Source: Novosphingobium sp. MW5 (lineage in GTDB: Bacteria; Pseudomonadota; Alphaproteobacteria; Sphingomonadales; Sphingomonadaceae). From it: 64,000 bases of DNA. The notes under the pieces are model-generated. The model had not been told where the DNA came from and did not search any database. It worked only from the letters and a program-made list of their open reading frames with translations. The DNA lies in the NCBI GenBank assembly GCA_025938935.1, contig JAPCWB010000001.1, positions 2,480,001-2,544,000 of the forward strand. Direction: 5' to 3'. Positions 55,892-64,000 of this stretch are shown here, one piece after another. Positions within the stretch are counted from its first letter, which is position 1, and each line of letters starts with the position of its first letter. A program made the position numbers and the translations under genes.

Positions 55892-57685
55892 ATGTTTGGA
55901 ATTCCATCGCTGCACGCAGTCGCGGCGATTTTCGCCACGGTTTGCATGTTCGTCGCTTTCGCGCGGGGCAAGATGCCGGTGGAGATCGTTTCCCTTTGCA
56001 CCATCGCGACAATCGCGATCGGGTTATATTTGTTCCCGCTTGCGAACCGGCGCCCGGAAGACGGACTTGCGCTCGCCTTCTCCGGCTTTGGCCACTACGC
56101 GCTAGTCACGATCTGCGCGCTTATGATCATGGGCCGCGGCCTTGTGGTCACAGGTGCCCTTGAACCGTTGGTAAGGGTTCTCGAAAAGCTCTGGCGGATC
56201 AATCGATGGTTCGGCTTGTTGGCAACATTGCTTCTTGCCTTCGGTCTTTCGACTATGGTCAACGACACGCCGGTCCTGGTCCTGCTGATCCCGGTCCTTG
56301 TCCAACTGGCCGCACGTGGCGGCATGGCGAGTTCCAAGACTCTGATCCCCGTCAATGCGGCTGTCCTTATTGGCGGCATGGCAACTACAATCGGGACTTC
56401 CACAAACCTGCTGGTCGTTTCGATTGCGAGCGATCTTGGCCTGCCTCCAATGAGCGTGTTCCATTTCACGCCGCTCGTACTTACCGCAGGACTGATTGCC
56501 TTGCCTTATCTATGGCTGGTCATGCCCCGATTGCTGCGGGACAATTCGGTGGTGGTTACCCATGAACCACGCAAGTTCCGCGCGATCATGCGCATCGGTG
56601 GGGGCAGTGGCTTCATCGGTCGGCGCACCAGCGATTTTGGCAGGGCTCTCCCGACCGAATTCTCCTTGCTCGATCCGGCGGATCGACCTGTTGCCGTGAA
56701 TGATCGGCTCGCAGTGATCGGCACGCATCCCGCACTTGAAGAGGCCACGCGAAGCCTTGGAGCTGAGCTTGCTCCGGCCTGGCTGATGGCTCGCATCGCA
56801 GGTGAGGCGAAACAACTGCGGGAGGACCTCGTAGTCGGAGAACTTGCAGTTACAGCCGACAGCCGCCTTGTTGGACGGACAATTCCGACTAGCGGTATTG
56901 CCGATCTTTACGGGGTCGCCGTGCTGGGCGTAGATTTCGCTCCGCGGCGTTGGGACACATCTGAACAGGACCCCGATCACACCCCGCTTGCCGAAGGCGA
57001 TGTCCTGCTCGTCTATGGCCTGCCAGGTCGGCTGAGAGAGTTCGGCAACGGGGATGCCTTGCTTACGTTGGATGGCATCAAGGAGGTTCCCCGCCGTGCC
57101 AAGGCTCTACTGGCGCTTGGCATCATGATCGGGTCGGTTGGCATGGCCAGCCTTGGCTTCCTGCCAATCGCCATCGCCGCTCTGGGCGGTGCGATTGCAA
57201 TGTTCGTCACAGGTTGCGTCCGGTTCGATCGCATTGGCCGCGCACTGTCGGCCAAGGTAATCGTTCTGGTCGCGGCCAGCATCGCAGTCGGCAAGGTAGT
57301 GCTGGAAACCGGCGCGGCAGACTGGTTGGGATCGGTACTCGCGATGGGGCTGCAGGTGCTTCCGCCTGCCGGCATTCTTGCCGCAATCATGGTCTTCGTC
57401 ACCTTGCTAACCAATTTCGCATCGAACGCTACGGCCGCCAGCGTTGGCACACCCATCGCATTCAGTATCGCTCAGCAGCTGGAGCTCCCGCCAGAGCCAC
57501 TCGTGCTCGCCGTCCTGTTTGGCTGCAACCTCTGCTATGCAACCCCGGTTGCCTATCAGACCAACATGCTAATCATGGCCGAGGGCAATTATGTCTTCAA
57601 AGACTATGTCCGCACCGGGGTGCCACTAGTGGCGATCATGATTGTCACCCTTTCAGTTCTGCTGGTGATCCATTACGGGCTGTGA
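55892..57685 (+). CDS. SLC13-family permease with TrkA-C domains
   Basis: A 597-residue membrane protein of the SLC13/DASS type. Membrane segments at residues 1-210 (GFGHYALVTICALMIMGRGL, STMVNDTPVLVLLIPVLVQL, GGMATTIGTSTNLLVVSIAS) and 410-597 (TNFASNATAASVGTPIAFSI, CYATPVAYQTNML) flank about 200 soluble residues. The soluble part holds TrkA-C-like segments (NDRLAVIGTHPALEEATRSL, LAEGDVLLVYGLPGRLREFG). The family imports dicarboxylates, sulphate or citrate with Na+. The substrate is not clear here. Confidence 0.88.
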   Translation: MFGIPSLHAVAAIFATVCMFVAFARGKMPVEIVSLCTIATIAIGLYLFPLANRRPEDGLALAFSGFGHYALVTICALMIMGRGLVVTGALEPLVRVLEKLWRINRWFGLLATLLLAFGLSTMVNDTPVLVLLIPVLVQLAARGGMASSKTLIPVNAAVLIGGMATTIGTSTNLLVVSIASDLGLPPMSVFHFTPLVLTAGLIALPYLWLVMPRLLRDNSVVVTHEPRKFRAIMRIGGGSGFIGRRTSDFGRALPTEFSLLDPADRPVAVNDRLAVIGTHPALEEATRSLGAELAPAWLMARIAGEAKQLREDLVVGELAVTADSRLVGRTIPTSGIADLYGVAVLGVDFAPRRWDTSEQDPDHTPLAEGDVLLVYGLPGRLREFGNGDALLTLDGIKEVPRRAKALLALGIMIGSVGMASLGFLPIAIAALGGAIAMFVTGCVRFDRIGRALSAKVIVLVAASIAVGKVVLETGAADWLGSVLAMGLQVLPPAGILAAIMVFVTLLTNFASNATAASVGTPIAFSIAQQLELPPEPLVLAVLFGCNLCYATPVAYQTNMLIMAEGNYVFKDYVRTGVPLVAIMIVTLSVLLVIHYGL

Positions 57686-57714
57686 TCGATTTTTGAGAAT
57701 TAATCGCAACAAAT

Positions 57715-57733
57715 TGATCGGTTTTGCCGATCA
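57715..57733. promoter_or_regulatory. Inverted repeat between the SLC13 gene and rubrerythrin
   Basis: TGATCGG and CCGATCA form a perfect 7-bp inverted repeat around TTTTG. No T-run follows, so it may be an operator for the rubrerythrin promoter or a weak terminator of the permease gene. Confidence 0.35.
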
Positions 57734-57829
57734 GGCATTTCGGAAAATCCGCTTTCCCTTCCCGTCGCCCAGCGCGCACCTATCTTGGCGCAAGTTTACC
57801 GATTCACCGTCTAACAAGAGGAGCAAGAC

Positions 57830-58252
57830 ATGGGACTGAAGGGATCACAGACGGAAGAAAACCTGAAGGCAGCGTTTGCTGGCGAAAGCCAGGCCAACCG
57901 CCGTTATCTGTACTTCGCACAGAAGGCTGACATCGAAGGTCATAACGACGTTGCCGCCGTGTTCCGTTCCACTGCGGAAGGCGAAACCGGCCACGCTCAC
58001 GGCCACCTCGAATATCTTGAGGAATGCGGTGATCCCGCAACGGGTGAACCGATCGGCGATACCGTCGCCAACCTGAAGGCGTCGATCGCTGGCGAAACCC
58101 ACGAGTACACCGACATGTACCCGGGCATGGCCAAGACCGCGCGTGACGAAGGCTTCGACGAAATCGCTGACTGGTTCGAAACGCTCGCCAAGGCGGAAAA
58201 GAGCCATGCCGGCAAGTTCCAGAAGACGCTCGACGCGGTTCTGGAAGGCTAA
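57830..58252 (+). CDS. Rubrerythrin-family diiron protein
   Basis: A 140-residue ferritin-like four-helix protein. Diiron ligands fit [18 protein letters not shown] (first Glu near 20), [18 protein letters not shown] (ExxH near 53), ETHEYTDMY and EKSHAGKFQ. The C-terminal rubredoxin domain of classical rubrerythrin is missing, so electrons must come from another carrier. An AGAGGAG site precedes the ATG. Rubrerythrins reduce peroxide. It heads a cassette with an Fe-S protein and a DUF3501 protein. Confidence 0.92.
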   Translation: MGLKGSQTEENLKAAFAGESQANRRYLYFAQKADIEGHNDVAAVFRSTAEGETGHAHGHLEYLEECGDPATGEPIGDTVANLKASIAGETHEYTDMYPGMAKTARDEGFDEIADWFETLAKAEKSHAGKFQKTLDAVLEG

Positions 58253-58261
58253 GCCAAAACC

Positions 58262-58292
58262 CCGGCCGGCGGCTTACGGGCTCGCCGGCCGG
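58262..58292 (+). terminator. Strong intergenic hairpin after rubrerythrin
   Basis: A perfect 10-bp stem, CCGGCCGGCG against CGCCGGCCGG, with an 11-nt loop lies 9 bases past the rubrerythrin stop. No T-run follows, so it is likelier an attenuator or an mRNA-stabilising hairpin that raises rubrerythrin over the next two genes than a full terminator. Confidence 0.6.
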
Positions 58293-58330
58293 ATTCCATC
58301 TGAAGCGCGCAGGTTTGGGAGGGGTACCCG

Positions 58331-59656
58331 ATGGAAGGCAGTCTTGAGGCACCGATCCGCCATGCAATTCCGTGGCAGGACGAAGCCTGGTACGATGAGG
58401 CCGCGCTCGACGCCGAACTGCGCCGCGTCTTCGATATTTGTCACGGCTGTCGTCGCTGCTTCAACCTGTGCGACAGTTTCCCGATCCTGTTCGACGCGAT
58501 CGACGAAAGCCCCAACGAGGAAGTCGAGGACTTGAGCCGCGAGCAGCTCGCCTCGGTCGTCGATGCCTGCACCCTGTGCGACATGTGCTTCATGACGAAG
58601 TGCCCCTATGTGCCGCCACACAGCTTCGACCTCGATTTTCCGCACCTTATGCTGCGCCACCGCGCGGTGGAGCACCGCAAGGGCAACACGTCCTTCGCCG
58701 ACCGCGAACTCGCGAAGATGGACCGCAATGGACGGCTTGGCTCCATGGTTGCCGGCGCGGCCAACTGGGCAACCAAGGAGGGTAACGCGCTGACCCGGCC
58801 AATCATGGAAGCTGCCTTGGGTATCGACAAGCGCGCCCATGTCCCGCCGTTCCTCGATACCCGGCTCACGAACCAGGCCCCCGCTGTGGTGCCGCCGCCC
58901 AATCCCGATGGTCCGGCATTTGGCAAGAAGGCAGTTGTCTATGCCGGCTGCCACGACGAATTCAATGATGCGACCCCCGGCCTCGCGCTGGTCAAGGTGC
59001 TTGCCCATAACGGGGTTAAGGTGCGGATCGAGCACCCCGATTGCTGCGGAATGCCTCTGTTCGAGAACGGTGACATGAAGGGCGTCGCTTCCGCCGCGGA
59101 ACGCATTTCCGCGCACTTCGCGCCGCTGGCTAGCGAGGGCTGGGATATCGTTCCGCTGACCACGAGCTGCGCCCTGATGCTCAAGTTCGAATGGCCGCTA
59201 ATTGAGTCGGGTAACGAGAACGTCCAGCTGCTGTCCCGCCACACGTTTGACGTCAGCGAATATATCGTCGCCCTCTCGAAAGAGACCGGGCTCGTTCCCA
59301 TCGATGAGATGCCCGCCGCTATTTCGGTTCATTTTGCCTGTCATGCCCGTGCTCAAAACATGGGTCCCAAGGCAATGGAGATGCTGCGACTGATCCCGGG
59401 CGCCGCGCCCGCGCTCACCGAGCGCTGCTCGGGCCACGGCGGCAAGTGGGGTATCTTTGCCGAGAATTTCGACCGCGCGGTCAAGGTTGGGAAGCCCGCG
59501 GCACGCAATCTGATGAAGACAGATCCCGCCATTATCGTCAGCGAATGTCCGCTTGCCGGACCTCACCTGAAACAGGTGATTGCCGCCAATGGTCAAACCC
59601 CTCCCGAACGCATCGGCCACCCCATCGAGGTGATGGCCAAAGCCTATGGATTGTAA
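58331..59656 (+). CDS. Heterodisulfide-reductase/GlpC-like Fe-S protein
   Basis: A 441-residue protein with two [4Fe-4S] motifs near the N-terminus (CHGCRRCFNLC near 36-46, CTLCDMCFMTKCPYVPP near 80-96). Two CCG-type modules follow (AGCHDEFND ... HPDCCGMPLFENGD, and FACHARAQNMGP ... RCSGHGGKWGI). This layout is shared with GlpC and HdrD-type subunits that pass electrons between a quinone or disulphide and a partner. It is a good candidate electron donor to the rubredoxin-less rubrerythrin. The DUF3501 gene follows after 4 bp. Confidence 0.88.
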   Translation: MEGSLEAPIRHAIPWQDEAWYDEAALDAELRRVFDICHGCRRCFNLCDSFPILFDAIDESPNEEVEDLSREQLASVVDACTLCDMCFMTKCPYVPPHSFDLDFPHLMLRHRAVEHRKGNTSFADRELAKMDRNGRLGSMVAGAANWATKEGNALTRPIMEAALGIDKRAHVPPFLDTRLTNQAPAVVPPPNPDGPAFGKKAVVYAGCHDEFNDATPGLALVKVLAHNGVKVRIEHPDCCGMPLFENGDMKGVASAAERISAHFAPLASEGWDIVPLTTSCALMLKFEWPLIESGNENVQLLSRHTFDVSEYIVALSKETGLVPIDEMPAAISVHFACHARAQNMGPKAMEMLRLIPGAAPALTERCSGHGGKWGIFAENFDRAVKVGKPAARNLMKTDPAIIVSECPLAGPHLKQVIAANGQTPPERIGHPIEVMAKAYGL

Positions 59657-59660
59657 GCCC

Positions 59661-60257
59661 ATGCCCCGTGACAATCGCTCCATCACCACTGCCGACATCA
59701 TGCCCCTGCCGGAGTACGAAACCATTCGTGCCGACAAGAAGCAGGAAGCCATCCTGCGCAAGAAGCTCACCCGCATCGCGGTTGGCCCGAATACCAGCGC
59801 CATGTTTGAGACATGGGATTCAATGTGGCTGCAGATCCAGGAAATGCTGCGCATCGAAAAGGGCGGCGCGGATCAGGTGCCGGACGAGATTGCCGCCTAT
59901 GACCCCATGGTCCCCAAAGGCAGCGAGCTGACTGCGACCTTGCTGTTTGAGGTGCCCGATCCTGTCCGACGTGATGCGTTCCTGCGCACCATCGGCGGCG
60001 TGGAAGACCATATTTCCATCCAGGTCGGCGGCGAGGTCATCCGCGCCCGTCCGGAAGGCGATGTCGAACGGACTCGCGAGAGCGACGGCAAGGCCAGCGC
60101 CGTCCATTTCCTGCACTTCGACTTTACGCCAAGCGCTATTGCTGCCTGGAAAGGCGGGGAAGGGCAGGCCATGCTAGTGATCGACCACCCGAATTATGGC
60201 CATGCCGCGCTGATCAGCGCTGATGCGCGCGCCTATCTGGCGCGGGAGTGCTTCTAG
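59661..60257 (+). CDS. DUF3501 family protein
   Basis: A 198-residue protein matching DUF3501 (DIMPLPEYETIRADKKQEAI, RIAVGPNTSAMFETWDSMWL, FLHFDFTPSAIAAWK). It is commonly found next to a rubrerythrin and a CCG Fe-S protein. No catalytic residue is evident. The start at 59661 (MPRDNRSITT) is preferred over the in-frame Met at 59646 that overlaps the previous gene. Confidence 0.85.
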   Translation: MPRDNRSITTADIMPLPEYETIRADKKQEAILRKKLTRIAVGPNTSAMFETWDSMWLQIQEMLRIEKGGADQVPDEIAAYDPMVPKGSELTATLLFEVPDPVRRDAFLRTIGGVEDHISIQVGGEVIRARPEGDVERTRESDGKASAVHFLHFDFTPSAIAAWKGGEGQAMLVIDHPNYGHAALISADARAYLARECF

Positions 60258-60260
60258 CGG

Positions 60261-60728
60261 TCAGGAGCCAGCCTGAGTAGCCGCGCCTGCCCGGGTTTCG
60301 CCGGCTTCGTTGATCTTTTGCATGTCGACGGGCGTGACCTTTTTTAGCTTTTTGGGAGCGCCCGGCGATATCTGCGGACCCTTGGGCAAACCAGCGCCGG
60401 GATCGAAGTACCCCGGAGGCTTGGTGGACACATCGCCTGCCGGATGGAATTGAGCTACGGCCGAACGGACTTCGCTTGGCCTGTCAGGATCCGTCGAGCC
60501 CGTATCAAAATCGCCATTAGTTTCTTCGCTGAAGCCATTGCCGATTTGTACGTCCTGTTTGGAGCCAATCCTGGTTGGCCCATTGCGCTGCGCATCCAGA
60601 GCACGCATTTCCTGGCGTTGCCTGTCTTCGCGGATTTCCGCGCCGATCGCCTCGCGACGTTCGCCATCGGCAAATAGGGCAATGCACGCCGTGATCATGA
60701 TCGTGATCGTGGCGAAATGCCGGTACAT
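60261..60728 (-). CDS. Hypothetical membrane-anchored protein next to the XrtA locus
   Basis: A protein of unknown function ending at 60261. If read from Met at 60728 (MYRHFATITIMITACIALFA) it has an N-terminal membrane segment, then a charged helix (REAIGAEIREDRQRQEMRAL) and a low-complexity, Pro/Gly-rich tail (PPGYFDPGAGLPKGPQISPG). A longer version from 60929 (222 residues) is open, but its N-terminus looks unstructured. No family is recognised. It is divergent from the glycosyltransferase gene. Confidence 0.55.
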   Translation of the reverse strand: MYRHFATITIMITACIALFADGERREAIGAEIREDRQRQEMRALDAQRNGPTRIGSKQDVQIGNGFSEETNGDFDTGSTDPDRPSEVRSAVAQFHPAGDVSTKPPGYFDPGAGLPKGPQISPGAPKKLKKVTPVDMQKINEAGETRAGAATQAGS

Positions 60729-60981
60729 CTTTGCCGGCACTGGGATCGAGGCGAGAAGTTCCTTCACGGCGGCTTGATATAGTCGGGGCAGGTTAAGTCT
60801 TGGAGCCGCAACATGGTTAAGGCCAGATTTAGGCCGCGCGTTCAGCATTTTTGCAAATTGTAAAAGCATCCGACATTCGTAGAAGTGCCTCTGCCATAAA
60901 TTACCAAAATCAGCCATTTTGAGGCCCACAGGATCCTGTCAGATTTACCGACAATTTACGCCTTACCGCTAAGCGGGGGGC

Positions 60982-62367
60982 ATGATCCGGCTATTCAAGC
61001 ACTACATACCGCACGCGGTCCTGTTGCTGGGGCTTATCGATGTAGTCCTGCTGGCTTTGGCCGGAGAAGCAGCCTGGCGGCTGCGTGCCGTCCAGATCGA
61101 CATTGCCGTCGGATCGCCTGCCGATCGCGTCGGCGTTCTGGGCGGTTTCTCGGTCGTCATGCTTACGGTGATGATTGCGGTCGGGGTCTATGGATCTGAA
61201 AGCCTCAGGTCTATGCGGTTCGCCGCAGCGCGGCTGCTGGTGGCGATTTCGCTTGGCGTCATTGCCCTGTCTTTCCTCGACTGGCTGACCGGCGGTGCGC
61301 ACTACTGGCGCTCGGTCCTGGCCTACGCGATGGCCTTTGCGATCCTGTTCCTGATCGCCAACCGCCTGATCGTCGGCGGCATCCTGGGTGCCTCGGCGTT
61401 TCGTCGCCGTGTCCTCGTCCTGGGTGCAGGGCACCGAGCGGACCGGCTGCGCAAGCTGGGCGATCGGCCGCAGAGCGGCTTCGTTATCGTCGGCTATGTC
61501 GGCATGAGCGACGGCCCTCATCAAGTTGAGGAAGCGATCAATCGCAGCGCAATCCACAACCTCAAGCGCTTCGTGGAGAACCTGGGTGTTAGCGAGGTGG
61601 TGCTCGCTCTTGAGGAACGGCGAAACGCGCTGCCTCTGCAGGATCTGCTGCGGATCAAGACCGCTGGCGTCCACGTCAACGACTTTTCCAGCTTCATCGA
61701 GCGCGAGACGGGCCGGGTAGACCTGGATACCGTCAACCCGAGCTGGTTGATCTTCTCCGACGGTTTCTCCTCCGGACGCGCGATTTCGAGCGCTGCCAAG
61801 CGGGTTTTCGACATTGTCGCAAGTCTGCTGTTGCTGGTGCTGACCGCGCCGCTGATCCTGATTTTCGCCCTGATCGTGAAGATCGACAGCCGCGGCCCGG
61901 CCTTCTTCCGGCAAACGCGCGTCGGACTTTATGGAGAGACGTTCGATCTCATCAAGCTGCGCTCGATGCGCACCGATGCCGAAGTGAACGGCGCCCAGTT
62001 CGCTCAGGAAAACGACCCTCGTGTCACGCGGGTCGGCCGCTTCATCCGCAAGGTCCGGATCGACGAACTGCCCCAGACCTGGAGCGTGCTCAAGGGCGAG
62101 ATGAGCTTCGTCGGTCCGCGCCCCGAGCGTCCCGAATTTGTCTCAGATCTTGAGGAAAAGCTGCCCTACTATGCGGAACGGCATATGGTTAAGCCGGGGA
62201 TCACCGGCTGGGCGCAGATCAATTATCCCTACGGGGCAAATCTCGAGGATTCGCGTCACAAGCTCGAATACGACCTCTATTACGCGAAGAACTATACGCC
62301 GTTCCTCGACCTGCTGATCCTGTTGCAGACGCTGCGGGTGGTGCTTTGGCATGAGGGCGCGCGCTGA
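60982..62367 (+). CDS. XrtA/PEP-CTERM system glycosyltransferase (TIGR03013-type)
   Basis: A 461-residue membrane sugar transferase that starts exopolysaccharide building on a lipid carrier. An N-terminal region with several membrane helices ([40 protein letters not shown]) leads to a CoA-binding-like middle ([17 protein letters not shown]). The C-terminal Bac_transf domain has [48 protein letters not shown] and [12 protein letters not shown]. Neighbouring prsK supports the XrtA assignment over a general WcaJ-like enzyme. The prsK ATG begins 2 bp after its stop. Confidence 0.92.
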   Translation: MIRLFKHYIPHAVLLLGLIDVVLLALAGEAAWRLRAVQIDIAVGSPADRVGVLGGFSVVMLTVMIAVGVYGSESLRSMRFAAARLLVAISLGVIALSFLDWLTGGAHYWRSVLAYAMAFAILFLIANRLIVGGILGASAFRRRVLVLGAGHRADRLRKLGDRPQSGFVIVGYVGMSDGPHQVEEAINRSAIHNLKRFVENLGVSEVVLALEERRNALPLQDLLRIKTAGVHVNDFSSFIERETGRVDLDTVNPSWLIFSDGFSSGRAISSAAKRVFDIVASLLLLVLTAPLILIFALIVKIDSRGPAFFRQTRVGLYGETFDLIKLRSMRTDAEVNGAQFAQENDPRVTRVGRFIRKVRIDELPQTWSVLKGEMSFVGPRPERPEFVSDLEEKLPYYAERHMVKPGITGWAQINYPYGANLEDSRHKLEYDLYYAKNYTPFLDLLILLQTLRVVLWHEGAR

Positions 62368-62369
62368 TC

Positions 62370-64000
62370 ATGGCTGCGCCGTGGACCCTGCTGGCGGCGG
62401 TCACCCACGTTCTTGGAGCCTGCGCGGCTGCCGGAACGGCGGTATGGCTGATGCCGCAGCGCTCCAAGCTGGGATCGGTCGGACTGGCTGCCGTCCTCGC
62501 GCTCGCCGTTAGCACCTCCTGGGCCATTACGGCAGGTGCGACCGGTACGGAGAGCGCCGGCACCTATTTCAGCAGAATCACTGCGCAACATCGCCTGGCT
62601 GGTCGTGGTGTGGAAGCTGTTCGGGACAGATGGCCGCAGCAGTTCGATCAAGGCCGTCAGGCCGCTGGTCTTCGCTCTCGCGGCTGTTGAGATCATCGCA
62701 GGATCACTGCTGGTCATCCTTCACCGCCCGCTTGAGGGGTATCTCGGTCAGGACCAGGCGTTCGCGATGATGGTCAGCTTTCGCCTGCTGTTCACCATCG
62801 GCGCACTTGTGTTGCTGCACAATCTTTATAGCGGTGCATCAAACCATGCCCGCCTGGCCCTTCGCTGGCCGGCGCTCGCGCTGGCGGTGCTGTGGACTTA
62901 CGACCTTAACATCTACACCGTCGCCTCGATCACCAATGCCTGGCCCGAAGGGTTGGCATCGCTGCGCGGCCTGTCGCTCGCCGCCTGCGCATTGCTGCTG
63001 CTGCCCGCCATCGCAAAGCGTCAGGCGGAGCTGCATTTCAGCCCTTCTCGCATGGTGACCTTCCAGTCCGTCGCCCTGCTCGGGATAGCGGGCTATTTCG
63101 GGGTCATGCTGCTCGCATCAGAGCTGGTCCATGTTGTCGGTCCGAATTATGCCAACCTGTTCCAGTTCGGCCTGTTTATCGTGGCTTCCACGATTGCCGT
63201 GATGCTGGTGCCGTCAAAGCGCCTGCGTTCTTGGCTGAAGGTCACGCTGACCAAGCATCTGTTCCGTCATCGCTATGATTACCGCGCGGAGTGGCTGCGC
63301 TTTGCCGGCACAATCGGCCGCAGCGGTGAGGCTTCATTGCCGCTGGAACAGCGTGCGGTTCAATCGGTCGCCCAGATCACCGAAAGCCCCGCCGGCCTGC
63401 TTCTGGTACCGGGTGAAAGCGGCGACTTCGTGCTGTCGAGCTGCTGGCAGTGGCGCTCGGCAGAGGTTCCCGCGGTCGCGATAGATGCGGCAGCGGCCCG
63501 GCTGCTTGAACAAACGGGCTTCATTGTCGAACTGGATGCCGTTCGCAGCGGAAAGGATCATCGCGGGGAGCGTGATGTGATCCCGGCATGGCTTCGCGAA
63601 GATCAGCGAGCCTGGGCCCTTGTGCCGCTGATCCACTATGAAAGGCTGGTCGGCATCGTCGTGCTGGCCCGCCCCGCGCATGATCGTCCGCTCGACTGGG
63701 AAGACTTCGATGTCCTGCGTGTCATCGGGCAGCAGCTCGCCACGACCCTGGCGGAACATGCCGGGCAGGATGCCCTGGCGGAAGCTGCACGCTTCGACGA
63801 GTTCAACCGCCGCATTGCCTTCGTCATGCATGATATCAAGAACCTGGCGAGCCAATTTGGCTTGCTTGCGCGCAATGCCGAGCTCCACGCGGACAATCCG
63901 GAATTTCGAGCCGACATGCTGGTGACCCTGCGCAGTTCGGCCGACAAGCTGAACGCCCTGATCGCCCGGCTTTCGCGCTATGGCGCCGGCGGTGTCGATC
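62370..64000 (+). CDS. prsK: XrtA/PEP-CTERM system histidine kinase PrsK, frameshifted, cut by window edge
   Basis: A membrane sensor kinase continuing past the right edge. The N-terminal part (MAAPWTLLAAVTHVLGACAA) is followed at about 62573 by one extra A; removing it joins TESAGTYF to AESLRNIAWLVVVWK. From there the frame is open to the end. Eight or so membrane helices lead to a GAF-like domain (about 63360-63760) and a His box (FVMHDIKNLASQFGLLARN, near 63820). PrsK with PrsR regulates exosortase-A genes through sigma-54 in related systems; PrsR should follow just outside. The ATP-binding domain is not visible. Confidence 0.88.

Noticed and set aside
60840..60981. Sigma-54 promoter before the XrtA glycosyltransferase
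   Set aside because: No TGGCAC-N5-TTGC match could be read in this gap on either strand.

Overview
The window reads as GC-rich chromosomal DNA of an alphaproteobacterium, most likely a member of the Sphingomonadales (Novosphingobium, Sphingopyxis or Erythrobacter type). This rests on gene content and order: a zapA / 6S RNA / 5-formyl-THF cyclo-ligase block, the infA-maf-RNase E/G-yacG-tRNA-Phe string, a tkt-gap-pgk-fda operon, a TonB-dependent receptor of the type common in sphingomonads, and the start of an XrtA (exosortase A) locus. The genus is an inference and was not tested by a search.

Left third (1-14.2 kb): one uninterrupted minus-strand reading frame of at least 4,742 codons. It has a signal peptide and then thousands of residues of Gly/Asn/Thr/Ser/Val-rich repeats that look like rungs of a right-handed beta-helix. 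It is a giant secreted or surface protein whose C-terminus lies beyond the left edge. Just upstream, in the same direction, is a SAM-dependent methyltransferase with a regulatory domain (14.4-16.0 kb). It resembles the rickettsial protein-lysine methyltransferases that act on the surface protein OmpB, so the pair may be an enzyme and its giant substrate.

Middle (16-41.6 kb): housekeeping genes. These are tRNA-Phe, yacG, an RNase E/G-type gene, maf, infA, a TonB-dependent receptor, uvrC, an AI-2E/PerM-type permease, a GNAT / cupin-like hydroxylase / TesB thioesterase operon, mfd, a Dabb protein, sdhE, recG, a WYL-like small protein, tRNA-Pro, thyA, the three-gene branched-chain 2-oxoacid dehydrogenase operon (E1 alpha, E1 beta, E2), a DUF1801 protein, a secreted protein, tRNA-Asp, a DUF2842 protein, 5-formyl-THF cyclo-ligase, 6S RNA, zapA and a small coiled-coil ORF.

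Right (41.7-64 kb): the central carbon operon tkt-gap-(MOSC)-pgk-fda with a strong terminator; thiE; an L,D-transpeptidase, an M23 peptidase and an OPT transporter; efp and an inositol-monophosphatase-family gene; tRNA-Leu; an M20 amidohydrolase; an SLC13 permease; a rubrerythrin / CCG-type Fe-S protein / DUF3501 cassette; and finally the XrtA-system glycosyltransferase and the membrane histidine kinase PrsK, cut by the right edge.

Six otherwise well-conserved genes (RNase E/G, the TonB receptor, the permease, thyA, the M20 peptidase and prsK) carry eight single-base frameshifts, two of them in homopolymers of five. Since thyA is among them, sequencing error in a draft genome is more likely than real decay.
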